Counted from the first letter of the stretch, positions 8,125 to 15,799 are shown. The stretch is 19,549 nt of DNA from Eubacterium sp. TM05-53 (GCF_003436425.1 NZ_QSPK01000045.1:1-19549), one strand, 5' to 3'. Made by a program: numbers and translations. Notes: generated by a model not told the origin, from the letters alone.

Positions 8125-8150
8125 AAACCCATGTTTGAAGCATGGGTTTT
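8125..8150. terminator. Bidirectional terminator between thioesterase and DUF4015 genes
   Basis: AAACCCATG (8125-8133) pairs with CATGGGTTT (8141-8149), loop TTTGAAG, with T residues on both strands. It abuts the minus-strand stop codon (8149-8151), so it probably serves both convergent genes. Confidence 0.82.
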
Positions 8151-9792
8151 AAAATCCTTTTTTGATTTTATCTATGTCTTTTTTATCGCCACTAGCTAGC
8201 CAAACCATATAATCTGGATAATTTGTGTCCTTAAGTGCTTTTATTTCTTGTTTTACATCCTCTGCATCCATATTATATCCCTGAATCCATGTTCGGTATT
8301 TAGCAGGATATTTGATACTTTTTAATTGTTCGTTACTGATTTTAGTGAATGCATATAAGGTGTCGTATGGATTTTCAACAGGATCCTCAATGCCAAAGCT
8401 TCCACTTGAAAAGTGATCTAAATAAGGCATAGGACAAATAACATCTACTACATTGGCAATGGCTGGAAGAAATTGTCCAATATCTTGATCATCGCAAGCT
8501 ACAATAGGCCATGCGAACATATCGGCAGCAACATAAACGTGTTTTGGGGATAATTCTTCTTTAGCATATTCAAGAAATCCTTGGATTGCGGCCACTTTAC
8601 TTTCTTTGTATGTATTGTGAAAGTTTAATTTTGAATTTGCGCTTGCCGTTCCATCAGGAAAGCGAACATAATCAAATTGAATTTCATTAAAGCCTAGATC
8701 CGCACATTCTTTGGCTAGCTCTACATTATACATCCATGCTTTTCTAGAATAAGCACTTGGCCAGTATTGATCGTTGTACATCACTAAATTACCGCTTTTA
8801 TCGGTTAGTGATTCTTTTGGGTTTTCCATCGCAAAAACAGCGTCTTTAAAAGTAACAATACGACTTACGCAATAGAATCCTTTCTTTTTGTATTCTTTAA
8901 GGATTTTTGTTAAGTCTTTTTTTGAAATCATCGCATTATTTATCGCAAGACTAGGATCGGATAAATAATCCTTACATACATCACTCGCATATAAGATAGA
9001 GCCTTCATCATTCTTAGTTTCGACAATGATCGTATTGATATCCTTTAACTTTTCAATGTATTTTTGATTGTTTATGAAATTGTCCATTGAAACATGGATA
9101 GCCTTTACATGTTCAGGCATAGGATTCTCATTATAGGTTTCTTTCTTGATTGGTTTGTAGTCAATTTGCGATGTATAGGCATCTTTAGAATATCCATCTT
9201 TGTAGTAGTCATCCCAATATGTAGAATAAGATATGGCTTGATCGTATTTTTTTAATGCTAATTTTCTTGATGATTCCACATATGTACCACTTAAGTAATA
9301 GGTTTTGTTCTTCTTTTTGACTTTGTACCAACGAATTTGGCCAGTGTTTTCATCCCAGTCTTTCTTATCAATGGATTCAACTTTTACTCTTTCACCTTTC
9401 TTGACAACCACTTTACTCAGCTTTCCACCTTTTTCTTCTCTTAAGTTTACCAATCTTCGACAATATACATAATCAGTATGAATCGCTTCATTAAAACTAT
9501 TTGAAAGATTTGAATTCTTAACTTTTAGTTTATCATGATTGTAAATGATAATACTTGAATGCTCTTGTTTTTGATGAACTTTTACTTTTGTACCTTTAGG
9601 AATTTTGATTTTTTCGATTACGGCTTCACCATTTTCTAAGTGCGTTTTTTCTACTGTTAAAAGATTTCCAGCACACGTAATGTATCGGTTTGGATGGAGT
9701 GTGTAGGCTGCTACAATTAGAAAAAATAAAAGTGCCACGATTAAAGTGGAGAGGACGAATGTCTGCTTGTTAACAAAAACATACTTTTTCAT
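8149..9792 (-). CDS. Membrane-anchored DUF4015 putative glycoside hydrolase with SH3-like region
   Basis: 547 residues from ATG 9792. That start is preferred over the in-frame ATG at 9819 because GGTGAT (9796-9801) lies just upstream and the likely promoter -10 is at 9813-9808. A short basic N-terminus and one membrane helix (about residues 14-33) anchor it with the bulk outside. Next come SH3-like segments (KIPKGTKVKV, VVVKKGERVKV, and WYKVKKKNKTYYLSGTYVESS), then from about residue 225 a DUF4015 domain, a putative glycosyl hydrolase barrel. Its hallmark GFNEIQFDYVRFPDG is present, with earlier acidic strand ends such as IIVETKNDEG. SH3-like modules often bind cell wall, so action on wall or surface glycan is inferred; no substrate is known. 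It is downstream of the VanZ and HAD genes on the same strand. Confidence 0.8.
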   Translation of the reverse strand: MKKYVFVNKQTFVLSTLIVALLFFLIVAAYTLHPNRYITCAGNLLTVEKTHLENGEAVIEKIKIPKGTKVKVHQKQEHSSIIIYNHDKLKVKNSNLSNSFNEAIHTDYVYCRRLVNLREEKGGKLSKVVVKKGERVKVESIDKKDWDENTGQIRWYKVKKKNKTYYLSGTYVESSRKLALKKYDQAISYSTYWDDYYKDGYSKDAYTSQIDYKPIKKETYNENPMPEHVKAIHVSMDNFINNQKYIEKLKDINTIIVETKNDEGSILYASDVCKDYLSDPSLAINNAMISKKDLTKILKEYKKKGFYCVSRIVTFKDAVFAMENPKESLTDKSGNLVMYNDQYWPSAYSRKAWMYNVELAKECADLGFNEIQFDYVRFPDGTASANSKLNFHNTYKESKVAAIQGFLEYAKEELSPKHVYVAADMFAWPIVACDDQDIGQFLPAIANVVDVICPMPYLDHFSSGSFGIEDPVENPYDTLYAFTKISNEQLKSIKYPAKYRTWIQGYNMDAEDVKQEIKALKDTNYPDYMVWLASGDKKDIDKIKKGF

Positions 9793-9807
9793 ATAATCAC
9801 CACTAGA

Positions 9808-9835
9808 ATCGTAGCACAATTCATTTTATTGTCAA
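9808..9835 (-). promoter_or_regulatory. Promoter of the DUF4015 gene, overlapping the VanZ stop
   Basis: On the minus strand, TTGACA (9835-9830), a 16-bp spacer and TACGAT (9813-9808). The TGA stop of the VanZ-like gene is part of the TTGACA. Start would be near 9801, leaving a very short leader before ATG 9792. Confidence 0.6.
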
Positions 9836-10239
9836 TTTTGAAGCGTTTTCTGGGACTTTCTTAATCGAATTACACCAATATTTAATAGAATTAGGGATAA
9901 AGCACCGCAAGTATCAATGCATATGTCTGTAATCTGTGGGCTTCTTCCTGAGACAAAAGACTGATGCCATTCATCACTGCAAGCATATAGAATGCATGTA
10001 ATTAAAGCATATAGTGCGTAGTGTTTTACACCATAATTCTTATACATGTAGAATGCGTTGAATCCAAGCAGGGCATAAATTGTAAAATGTGCGAGTTTAC
10101 GAACAACATGCATTGAAAATGGTAAAAATTGTAAAAACCAGGCACTTGTTTGGGTGGACTGGTCTGCGTTTTGACTGGAAAAGTAAAATATCAGTAACAT
10201 GTTACAAATTGTAAGAATGGTAAATATGTGTTTTTTCAA
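9832..10239 (-). CDS. VanZ-like family membrane protein
   Basis: 135-residue protein with about four membrane helices. It carries the VanZ family signatures: IFYFSSQNADQS after the first helix, VRKLAHFTIYALLGF in the second, and the conserved loop DEWHQSFVSGRSPQITDICIDT followed by a last helix. VanZ itself gives low teicoplanin resistance by an unknown route; most relatives, this one included, have no known function and nothing here suggests a resistance cluster. The start is TTG at 10239, overlapping the upstream HAD stop by four bases (TTGA), with AAGGAG eight bases before it. It is cotranscribed with the HAD gene, and the DUF4015 gene follows with its own likely promoter. Confidence 0.87.
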   Translation of the reverse strand: MKKHIFTILTICNMLLIFYFSSQNADQSTQTSAWFLQFLPFSMHVVRKLAHFTIYALLGFNAFYMYKNYGVKHYALYALITCILYACSDEWHQSFVSGRSPQITDICIDTCGALSLILLNIGVIRLRKSQKTLQN

Positions 10240-10757
10240 TTCGATAACTCCTTTTGTTGAATAAATAAAGCGTAGTCCGCCTTTTTGTAGTCGAGTTCTT
10301 TAAAGTAATGGCGAACATAAATAAAATGATAATCGAAAGCGTTGGACATGTCAAAATCATCTAAAACAATATAACTTGTCACATTATTTTCATTAATAAA
10401 TTCTTGAATGGCTTTTGTGCGTGGACTAATCAAAGCGGTAATGGATTTAACATATTTTCCTAAATCAAAGATGTCAAACATGGTCTGAAGTTGTTCTAAA
10501 GAATATACAATTCTCCATGAACTTGTGATGATGATTTGAGCGTCATATTTTTCAATGAGTTGCTTCAAAAGTTGGATACTTTCTTTTGAAAAACAATAAT
10601 ACACTTGATTGACTAAATATGCGTTTAGTGTGGCAATTTTTGGGTGGTTTAATTTTTTGGCCAAAACATCTGGTAAATTGTAATCGAGACAATAGGAATT
10701 CTTTTTACGACTCGGATTGATTACTCCATCGATATCTAAAAATATACATGGTTTCAT
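10236..10757 (-). CDS. HAD-superfamily protein, HAD_SAK type
   Basis: 173-residue single-domain protein of the haloacid dehalogenase superfamily. Motif I is FLDIDGVINPS (nucleophile Asp8, general acid/base Asp10), motif II is IIITSSWR (about residues 86-93), and the acidic motif IV is VLDDFDMS (about 130-137). The TSSWR and LDDF pattern is that of the HAD domain first described in Swiss-army-knife RNA-repair proteins, now known mostly as a stand-alone phosphatase-like family. There is no attached ligase or nuclease domain here, so RNA repair is not supported. Substrate is unknown. A strong AGGAGG site precedes the ATG. It is first in a minus-strand operon with the VanZ-like gene, divergent from rapZ. 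Confidence 0.82.
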   Translation of the reverse strand: MKPCIFLDIDGVINPSRKKNSYCLDYNLPDVLAKKLNHPKIATLNAYLVNQVYYCFSKESIQLLKQLIEKYDAQIIITSSWRIVYSLEQLQTMFDIFDLGKYVKSITALISPRTKAIQEFINENNVTSYIVLDDFDMSNAFDYHFIYVRHYFKELDYKKADYALFIQQKELSN

Positions 10758-10776
10758 ATGTGTTCCTCCTGTTTAT

Positions 10777-10805
10777 ATGATAGTCAAAATTGTACTCAAG
10801 TTCAA
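10777..10805 (-). promoter_or_regulatory. Promoter of the HAD/VanZ operon
   Basis: Minus-strand TTGAAC (10805-10800), 17-bp spacer, TATCAT (10782-10777). It overlaps the rapZ promoter on the opposite strand. Confidence 0.6.
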
Positions 10806-10818
10806 ATGTTGGTATAAT
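10790..10818 (+). promoter_or_regulatory. Promoter of the rapZ-yvcK-whiA operon
   Basis: TTGTAC (10790-10795), 17-bp spacer, TATAAT (10813-10818). Start near 10825. It is the only clear promoter for the eight-gene operon that ends at 15799. Confidence 0.75.
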
Positions 10819-10841
10819 TTATAAAAAGGATGTGTGTGATT

Positions 10842-11702
10842 ATGGAAAATAAAATTGTTCTTGTGACAGGTATGTCAGGGGCTGGAAAATCAAGTGCAAT
10901 GAATGCTCTAGAAGATTTGGGCTATTATTGTATGGATAATTTTCCTAAGGAATTGTTGGATAATTTAGAAGAGTTATTAAGAAAAGATGAGTCTCACTAT
11001 AAAAATGTGGCACTTAGTGTGAGCGCTATTGATTACCAGGCCTTTGTGAGCTACTTTGAAAATATCAACCGCGATCTTCAAATTTTATTTCTAGATTGCA
11101 GCGACGAAGAATTGTTGTTGCGTTATCGCTTTACAAGAAGACAACACCCAATGATTGTGAATCATTTGGCTACAACATTAGAAGATGCGATTGAAGTAGA
11201 ACGTGATTTTTTGGATCATCTACAAGAAAATTCACAGAATACAATTCATATTGATACGACAAAATTAAGTACTTCTGCTTTGGCAAGTCGTGTTTTACAT
11301 CGGTTTAAAAGTGCACAAAGAAGCGTGTTTACAGTTACGTTCCAATCTTTTGGCTTTAAACATGGCGTACCATTAGATGCGGATATGGTGATTGATGTTC
11401 GTTTCTTGCCAAACCCATTTTATGATCCATTGCTTCGAGAGAAAACAGGAAATCAAAAAGAAGTATATGACTATGTAATGGATAAACCAGAAACACAAGA
11501 GTTTATTGTGAAATTAAAGGATTATTGTGATTTTGTGTTCTCACAATATGAGAAACAGAACAAGTCCCATATGATTGTTGCGATTGGATGTACAGGTGGT
11601 CAGCATCGCTCGGTTTCGATTTGTAACTGGTTGTATGATGAATATAAAGATACATATCGTTGTTTTAAATCGCATCGTGATATTGGAGTTGATGAAGAAT
11701 GA
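10842..11702 (+). CDS. rapZ: RapZ/YvcJ family nucleotide-binding protein
   Basis: 286 residues from ATG 10842. An ATG at 10830 is in frame but sits directly on the AAGGA site (10826-10830), which cannot serve it; a GTG at 10836 is also conceivable. N-terminal P-loop domain with Walker A GMSGAGKSS near residue 9, then FLDCSDEELLLRYRFTRRQHP, the switch-like DADMVIDVRFLPNPFYDP, and the C-terminal hallmark IVAIGCTGGQHRSVSI. In E. coli, RapZ binds small RNA and glucosamine-6-phosphate; in Bacillus, YvcJ hydrolyses nucleotides and affects competence. The RNA role in this organism is not established. First gene of the operon, overlapping yvcK by four bases (ATGA). Confidence 0.95.
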   Translation: MENKIVLVTGMSGAGKSSAMNALEDLGYYCMDNFPKELLDNLEELLRKDESHYKNVALSVSAIDYQAFVSYFENINRDLQILFLDCSDEELLLRYRFTRRQHPMIVNHLATTLEDAIEVERDFLDHLQENSQNTIHIDTTKLSTSALASRVLHRFKSAQRSVFTVTFQSFGFKHGVPLDADMVIDVRFLPNPFYDPLLREKTGNQKEVYDYVMDKPETQEFIVKLKDYCDFVFSQYEKQNKSHMIVAIGCTGGQHRSVSICNWLYDEYKDTYRCFKSHRDIGVDEE

Positions 11703-12646
11703 AAAAAATAGTCGTAATTGGTGGGGGTACAGGTCTTTCAAGTATGTTAAAGGGCATGAAACGATTGGAAGATGTTGATTTAACGGCCATTGTTACAGTA
11801 GCCGATGATGGCGGCAGTACGGGACGAATTCGTGATATATACAATATTCCTGCAGTTGGAGATATTCGACATGTTTTATGTGCCATGGCCGATGAAGAAG
11901 ATGAAGGCTTTTTCTCTGATTTGTTGAATTATCGTTTTGAAGGAAGCGAAGATGTGGGTGGTCATAATCTAGGAAACTTGATTTTCTTGGCAATGATCAA
12001 TACTACAGGCTCGTTTATGGGGGCTATTGAATCGATTTCGAGAGTATTAAATGTGAAGGGGAATATTCTTCCAAGTACATTGGATGTTGTTACATTATAT
12101 GCCATGATGAAAGATGGAACATTGGTTCGTGGAGAAAAAAATATTCCAACAGTATGTAACAGTATCGATCATGTTTTTTATCAGAATTATGTGCATGCAT
12201 ATAAACCGGCTATTGAAGCTATTAAAAATGCTGATTTGATTATTTATGGTATTGGATCTTTATATACTTCAATTATGCCCAATCTAATTATTTCGGATAT
12301 CTCAAAAGCCATTGAAAAGAACCCTTGTAAGAAAATCTATTTTTGTAATGCCATGTCTCAGCCTGGAGAAACGGATGGATATACGGTTCAGGATCATATT
12401 AACGCGATTGAAAAGCATTCGTTTAAACATCCAGTAGATCTAGTTGTGGTTAACCAGTCCAAATTACCTCAGGAAGTTTTAGATATGTATGCTTCACAAA
12501 ATAGTTATCCAATTTGTATTGGAAATGAAGCAACAGACTATGCTATTATACAAAGAGATTTGTTGGCGTTGGATGCCAAAGGGCGTATTCGTCATAATCC
12601 AATGGCTGTCAAAGAAGTGGTAGAAGAATTGATCAAGGGGGTATAG
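11699..12646 (+). CDS. yvcK: Gluconeogenesis factor YvcK (CofD-like fold)
   Basis: 315 residues, normal for this family. It has the CofD-like Rossmann nucleotide site: VVIGGGTGLSSMLKGMK at the N-terminus, TVADDGGSTGRIRD (about residues 32-45) and PAVGDIRHVLCAMAD, then GHNLGNLIFLAM and the C-terminal VTLYAMMKDG and VVNQSKLP runs. YvcK binds UDP-sugars and in Bacillus and Listeria supports growth on gluconeogenic carbon and normal cell-wall synthesis; no enzyme activity is proven. It starts inside the rapZ stop (ATGA overlap) and whiA begins 2 bp after its end. This order is the conserved Bacillota arrangement. Confidence 0.96.
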   Translation: MKKIVVIGGGTGLSSMLKGMKRLEDVDLTAIVTVADDGGSTGRIRDIYNIPAVGDIRHVLCAMADEEDEGFFSDLLNYRFEGSEDVGGHNLGNLIFLAMINTTGSFMGAIESISRVLNVKGNILPSTLDVVTLYAMMKDGTLVRGEKNIPTVCNSIDHVFYQNYVHAYKPAIEAIKNADLIIYGIGSLYTSIMPNLIISDISKAIEKNPCKKIYFCNAMSQPGETDGYTVQDHINAIEKHSFKHPVDLVVVNQSKLPQEVLDMYASQNSYPICIGNEATDYAIIQRDLLALDAKGRIRHNPMAVKEVVEELIKGV

Positions 12647-12648
12647 AC

Positions 12649-13596
12649 TTGTCCTTTACATCTGAAATTAAAAAAGAAATTTGTAAAGAAGAAATCGATG
12701 CTCAAATGATGAAGGCACAATTATGTGCCCTTTTTCAAATGCGAGCAAGTTTACATATGAACTGGCAAGGTATGTATTTGTCGTTTCAAACTGAAAATGC
12801 AACCATTGCCAAACATGTCTTTCAAATTATGAAAACGTTATATGATGTGGATCCTCGTCTTTCTGTGTTGAAAAAAATGCAGTTAAAGAAAAATAACATA
12901 TATCGTATTCAAGTGTTTGATAAGGCTCAAGAAATATTGGAAGATCTTCAGATTTTAACAGATACAGGTTTGCGTTATACACCAAGCGTAAAAATGGTTC
13001 GATCTGAAAAGATGGCTAGAGCTTATCTGCAAGGGTGTTTTTTGGCTAGTGGCAGTATCAACTCACCAAAATCGAGCAATTATCATCTAGAAATGTCAAG
13101 TCAGGAAAAAGATTTGGCGTTCAGCGTTCAAAAATTAATGCAGCGTTTTTATTTGCCGGCAAAAGTCATCGAAAGAAAAAGTGTTTATGTAGTATATATA
13201 AAAGCGGGAGATAAAATTGCTGACTTCTTGCGTTTATGTAATGCTTCGAATGCGTTGTTTGAATTTGAAGATTCTAGAATTCAAAGAGATTTCTATAATC
13301 AGATCACGCGCCTTGATAATTGTGAGGTTGCTAATGAAGTAAAGAGTTTAAAGGCGGCAAAATCGCAGTTAGAGGCTATTGAATTTTTGGAGAGTCATGC
13401 TAAAAATATTGTAATTCCAGAAAAAATTATGCATGCGATGCAAATTCGCAAAATGTATCCAGAGGCCAATCTAAATGAGTTGTGTTTAGAGTGTAAAAAT
13501 GAATTTGGTGAAGATATTTCAAAGTCTGGAATGAAGCATCGCTTAGCGAAAGTGAAGCAGATGGCTACAGAATTAAAGGAGGAATTGGATGCTTAA
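12649..13596 (+). CDS. whiA: WhiA family DNA-binding protein
   Basis: 315 residues. The start is TTG at 12649: the resulting MSFTSEIKKEI matches the family's normal N-terminus and AGGGGGT lies about 6 bases upstream. The N-terminal part resembles LAGLIDADG homing-endonuclease folds without catalysis (FLASGSINSPKSSNYHLEM), and the C-terminal third is helix-turn-helix (RKMYPEANLNELCLEC and ISKSGMKHRLAKVKQMA). WhiA controls sporulation in Streptomyces and affects division and chromosome segregation in Bacillus. The usual partner next to whiA in many Bacillota, an HPr-like gene, is absent here; a lipoprotein gene starts within its last eight bases. Confidence 0.95.
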   Translation: MSFTSEIKKEICKEEIDAQMMKAQLCALFQMRASLHMNWQGMYLSFQTENATIAKHVFQIMKTLYDVDPRLSVLKKMQLKKNNIYRIQVFDKAQEILEDLQILTDTGLRYTPSVKMVRSEKMARAYLQGCFLASGSINSPKSSNYHLEMSSQEKDLAFSVQKLMQRFYLPAKVIERKSVYVVYIKAGDKIADFLRLCNASNALFEFEDSRIQRDFYNQITRLDNCEVANEVKSLKAAKSQLEAIEFLESHAKNIVIPEKIMHAMQIRKMYPEANLNELCLECKNEFGEDISKSGMKHRLAKVKQMATELKEELDA

Positions 13597-14110
13597 AAAA
13601 ATAGGAATTATAGGTTTATCATTCTTATTGTGTGCATGTTCCTTGGGGGTTCAATTAAAAAAGTCAATGTTCACGATTGAACTTGGAAAAGATATTTATG
13701 CCAATCCAACTTTATATTTAAAGAATGCGACTTTTTCATCTCACTTAAAAGTTGTTTCAAAAAGTGTTGGTGTAGATAAGAAAAATAATCGCTTTATGAC
13801 ATCTGGAATGGATTATTTGGTTGTTGGGGAATATGACTTTGCGATTGTGGACGGAAGTAAAGAGTATCCTTTCGTAATAAAAGTTAAAGATACAACGGCT
13901 CCAGTTTGTGCAAGTGAAGTGAGTCAAATCACAATTGGGGTTGGACAGAATATTGATTGGAATTCCTACTTTCATGCGACAGATTTATCGGGAGTTACTT
14001 TTGAAGCAAATGTAGATACGTCTACTGCATCAACGCAGGATGTGCAAGTAAAAATCAGTGATCGTTTTGGAAATTCTGTTACGAAAAATGTAAGTGTGGT
14101 CGTTCAATAA
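13589..14110 (+). CDS. Lipoprotein with Ig-like (DUF5011-type) domain
   Basis: 173 residues. N-terminal MLKKIG, hydrophobic core and lipobox LCAC, so Cys17 should carry lipid. The rest is beta-rich. The second half (about 95-173) resembles the Ig-like DUF5011/HYR fold common in surface proteins: VKDTTAPVC entry, a middle strand with DLSGV, and the closing SDRFGNSVTKNVSVVV. No enzyme motif is seen. It probably sits outside the membrane as a binding or structural protein; the partner is unknown. AAAGGAGG precedes the ATG by about 6 bases, and the start overlaps the whiA stop by eight bases. The next gene begins on the last base of its stop codon. Confidence 0.75.
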   Translation: MLKKIGIIGLSFLLCACSLGVQLKKSMFTIELGKDIYANPTLYLKNATFSSHLKVVSKSVGVDKKNNRFMTSGMDYLVVGEYDFAIVDGSKEYPFVIKVKDTTAPVCASEVSQITIGVGQNIDWNSYFHATDLSGVTFEANVDTSTASTQDVQVKISDRFGNSVTKNVSVVVQ

Positions 14111-14466
14111 TGAAAAAGGCAGATAAAATTCTGATAGTATGCATTATGATCATAGCGGTAGTACTATGTGTTCCTTTGTTTTTTAGTAAAAATGAAAATG
14201 CGTATGCGAGTGTATATGTTAAGGAAAAACAAGTTTTGCGCATTGATTTATCAAAAGATAAAACGTATGTCGTAGATGGAAAGCTTGGAAAAGTGCATAT
14301 TGAGGTTAAACAGAAAAAAGTGCGGGTTACCCAAGAAAAGAGTCCGCATCATTATTGTTCGAAACAAGGCTATGTTTCGGATGCCAATGTACCCATCGTA
14401 TGTTTGCCCAATGAGACAGTGATAAAAATTGAAAAAGAAGCCAGTCAGGATACGGTGATACAATGA
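14110..14466 (+). CDS. NusG domain II-containing protein
   Basis: 118 residues: short basic start, one membrane helix (about 6-26), then a small beta domain of the NusG_II type. Typical segments are ASVYVKEKQVLRIDLSKD, GKVHIEVKQKKVRV and the Cys-containing CSKQGYVSDANVPIVCLPNETVIKIE. Despite the name, such stand-alone proteins are extracytoplasmic and not transcription factors. They are commonly encoded beside Gx transporters, as here. Function is unknown. The ATG shares one base with the previous stop (TAATG) and has only a weak ribosome-binding site, so it is probably translationally coupled. It overlaps the next gene by four bases. Confidence 0.83.
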   Translation: MKKADKILIVCIMIIAVVLCVPLFFSKNENAYASVYVKEKQVLRIDLSKDKTYVVDGKLGKVHIEVKQKKVRVTQEKSPHHYCSKQGYVSDANVPIVCLPNETVIKIEKEASQDTVIQ

Positions 14467-14972
14467 GGGTCAAGAAAAGTGTCATTTTAGCTTTCTTGGT
14501 TGCGGCCGGTATATTGTTGCAGCTTTTAGAAAGCTTTGTAGGTATATTTATGATTGTTCCTGGATATAAAATTGGTTTGGCAAATATTGCTGGCTTATTT
14601 GCCCTTTATATGTATGATGAAAAATCATTGGCTTATGTATCGTTGCTTCGTATCTTTTTATCGAGTTTGATGCAGGGAATGTTATTTTCTGTTTCGTTTT
14701 GGCTTTCATTAAGTGGGGGTATTTTGGCTTGTATTGCGATGATCTTAGCTTATCGAAGTAAGGTGTTTTCGATTTATGGAGTAAGTATACTTGGAGCTAG
14801 CTTTCATAATATAGGACAAGTAATCGCAATAACTTGGATTTACCAACAATATTTTATGCAGCTGTTTTTACCAATTCTTTTGGCATTGTCCATTGTGAGT
14901 GGTATATTAATAGCAGTAGTATGTAGAAAGGTTTTAGACCGATTAAGTGGAGGAAATTATGGAAAAATATAG
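14463..14972 (+). CDS. Gx transporter family protein (Hpre_diP_synt_I type)
   Basis: 169-residue hydrophobic protein with about five membrane helices. The family is often labelled heptaprenyl diphosphate synthase component I, but the sequence looks like the substrate-binding S component of ECF transporters, and catalysis is doubtful. Diagnostic runs are VPGYKIGLANIAGLFALYMY, LLRIFLSSLMQGMLFS, SLSGGILACIAM and GASFHNIGQVIAI. Neighbours fit the common pairing of NusG-II protein and Gx transporter. No ECF ATPase or T component is in the window; if it works as an S component they must be encoded elsewhere. The ATG overlaps the previous stop (ATGA), and the end overlaps the TSCPD gene by 14 bases. 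Confidence 0.83.
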   Translation: MRVKKSVILAFLVAAGILLQLLESFVGIFMIVPGYKIGLANIAGLFALYMYDEKSLAYVSLLRIFLSSLMQGMLFSVSFWLSLSGGILACIAMILAYRSKVFSIYGVSILGASFHNIGQVIAITWIYQQYFMQLFLPILLALSIVSGILIAVVCRKVLDRLSGGNYGKI

Positions 14973-15207
14973 TTATACACCAAAGGGTGTTTGTAGTCGT
15001 CAATTCAATTTCGAAATTGAAGATGGAATTATTAAAGGTTTTGAGGCCATTGGTGGATGCAATGGAAATTTAAAAGGAATTGGATGCTTATTGAAGGGTA
15101 GAAGTGTAGATGAAGTTATCGATACTTTGACTGGAGTAACATGTGGAAATAAGCCAACATCTTGTCCAGATCAAATCGCATGTGCACTTAAGGCATATCG
15201 TGGCTGA
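14959..15207 (+). CDS. TSCPD domain-containing protein (TIGR03905-type)
   Basis: 82 residues from ATG 14959, chosen because GGAGG (14949-14953) is five bases upstream; a GTG at 14947 is in frame but has no site of its own. The motif that names the family, TSCPD, is at the C-terminal end, with a spread of conserved cysteines (GVCSRQ, GGCNGN, GIGCLL, GVTCGNKPTSCPD, IACAL). The same domain appears at the C-terminus of some ribonucleotide reductases, which suggests a metal or redox-thiol role, but the stand-alone protein has no known function. It begins inside the Gx transporter gene, and the next gene starts within its final codons. Confidence 0.88.
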   Translation: MEKYSYTPKGVCSRQFNFEIEDGIIKGFEAIGGCNGNLKGIGCLLKGRSVDEVIDTLTGVTCGNKPTSCPDQIACALKAYRG

Positions 15208-15799
15208 TCATTTTCTTGGGGCTTTAAAAGAGATTGAGAGGCGTGCTCAAAATAACATTCTTGTATTTTCGGATGTATTAACAGAGCGTTTAGAAGTCAT
15301 TGCACAGAATATGGTTGGAAAACCAATTTCGGATAATGATTATTTAAAGCTGTTGGAATTGTATTATAAAAAGTTTTCGAAAGATGAAAATAAGCAGGCC
15401 ATGTTGTTTTGTCTTTTAAGAATGCAGGAAGTTGTATTTTATAAAGAGCATAAAGAGAATCAGAACGATTTAATTAAAATGGAATTTAATGAGGAATATG
15501 ATTCTATCACGAAAGCTTTTCTATCTAGAAAAAGAGATTATTATCAGATTACACTGAAAAATATATTTCAACGATTTATCTTATTAGACACACTTGCGTA
15601 TATTGTGTTTTTACTTGTGTTTGTTCTTTTGATTCACATTTCTTTTAGGGTTTCATTTATTTTACTAGTAATTTTGTGGGCGCTTGTATTGTTTTTCGCG
15701 AAAAAGAAGGGTGTTCCTTATTTTTATAATTCAAGAATTCAAACACTTCTTCAAGATGTGGATTCAACATTGTTTCAGGTGGATCAAGCAATTTTCTAA
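15200..15799 (+). CDS. Unknown helical protein with C-terminal membrane hairpin
   Basis: 199 residues from GTG 15200, which has AAGG (15190-15193) six bases upstream and overlaps the TSCPD stop by eight bases. An in-frame GTG at 15143 would overlap the TSCPD gene far more and is less likely. The first 125 residues are soluble, highly charged and helical, with no motif I recognise (ERRAQNNILVFSDVLTERLE, MQEVVFYKEHKENQNDL). Two adjacent membrane helices follow (about 129-148 and 150-168), then a basic KKKGVPYFYNSR and a short amphipathic tail. It is the last gene of the rapZ operon, with a terminator at its stop. Function unknown. Confidence 0.65.
   Translation: MADHFLGALKEIERRAQNNILVFSDVLTERLEVIAQNMVGKPISDNDYLKLLELYYKKFSKDENKQAMLFCLLRMQEVVFYKEHKENQNDLIKMEFNEEYDSITKAFLSRKRDYYQITLKNIFQRFILLDTLAYIVFLLVFVLLIHISFRVSFILLVILWALVLFFAKKKGVPYFYNSRIQTLLQDVDSTLFQVDQAIF

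Noticed and set aside
9832..10239. VanZ-like gene as a glycopeptide resistance determinant
   Set aside because: No vanHAX, vanY or dedicated regulators are nearby; the family is mostly of unknown function.
10236..10757. HAD_SAK gene as part of an RNA-repair system
   Set aside because: There is no ligase, kinase or nuclease partner in the protein or nearby; the domain is common as a stand-alone phosphatase-like protein.
11541..11993. Several open frames of 66-73 codons on both strands across the rapZ/yvcK junction
   Set aside because: All overlap well-supported conserved genes and look like antisense or out-of-frame shadows.
15143..15199. Longer version of the last rapZ-operon gene starting at GTG 15143
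   Set aside because: It would overlap the TSCPD gene by 65 bases; GTG 15200 has a good site and a short overlap.
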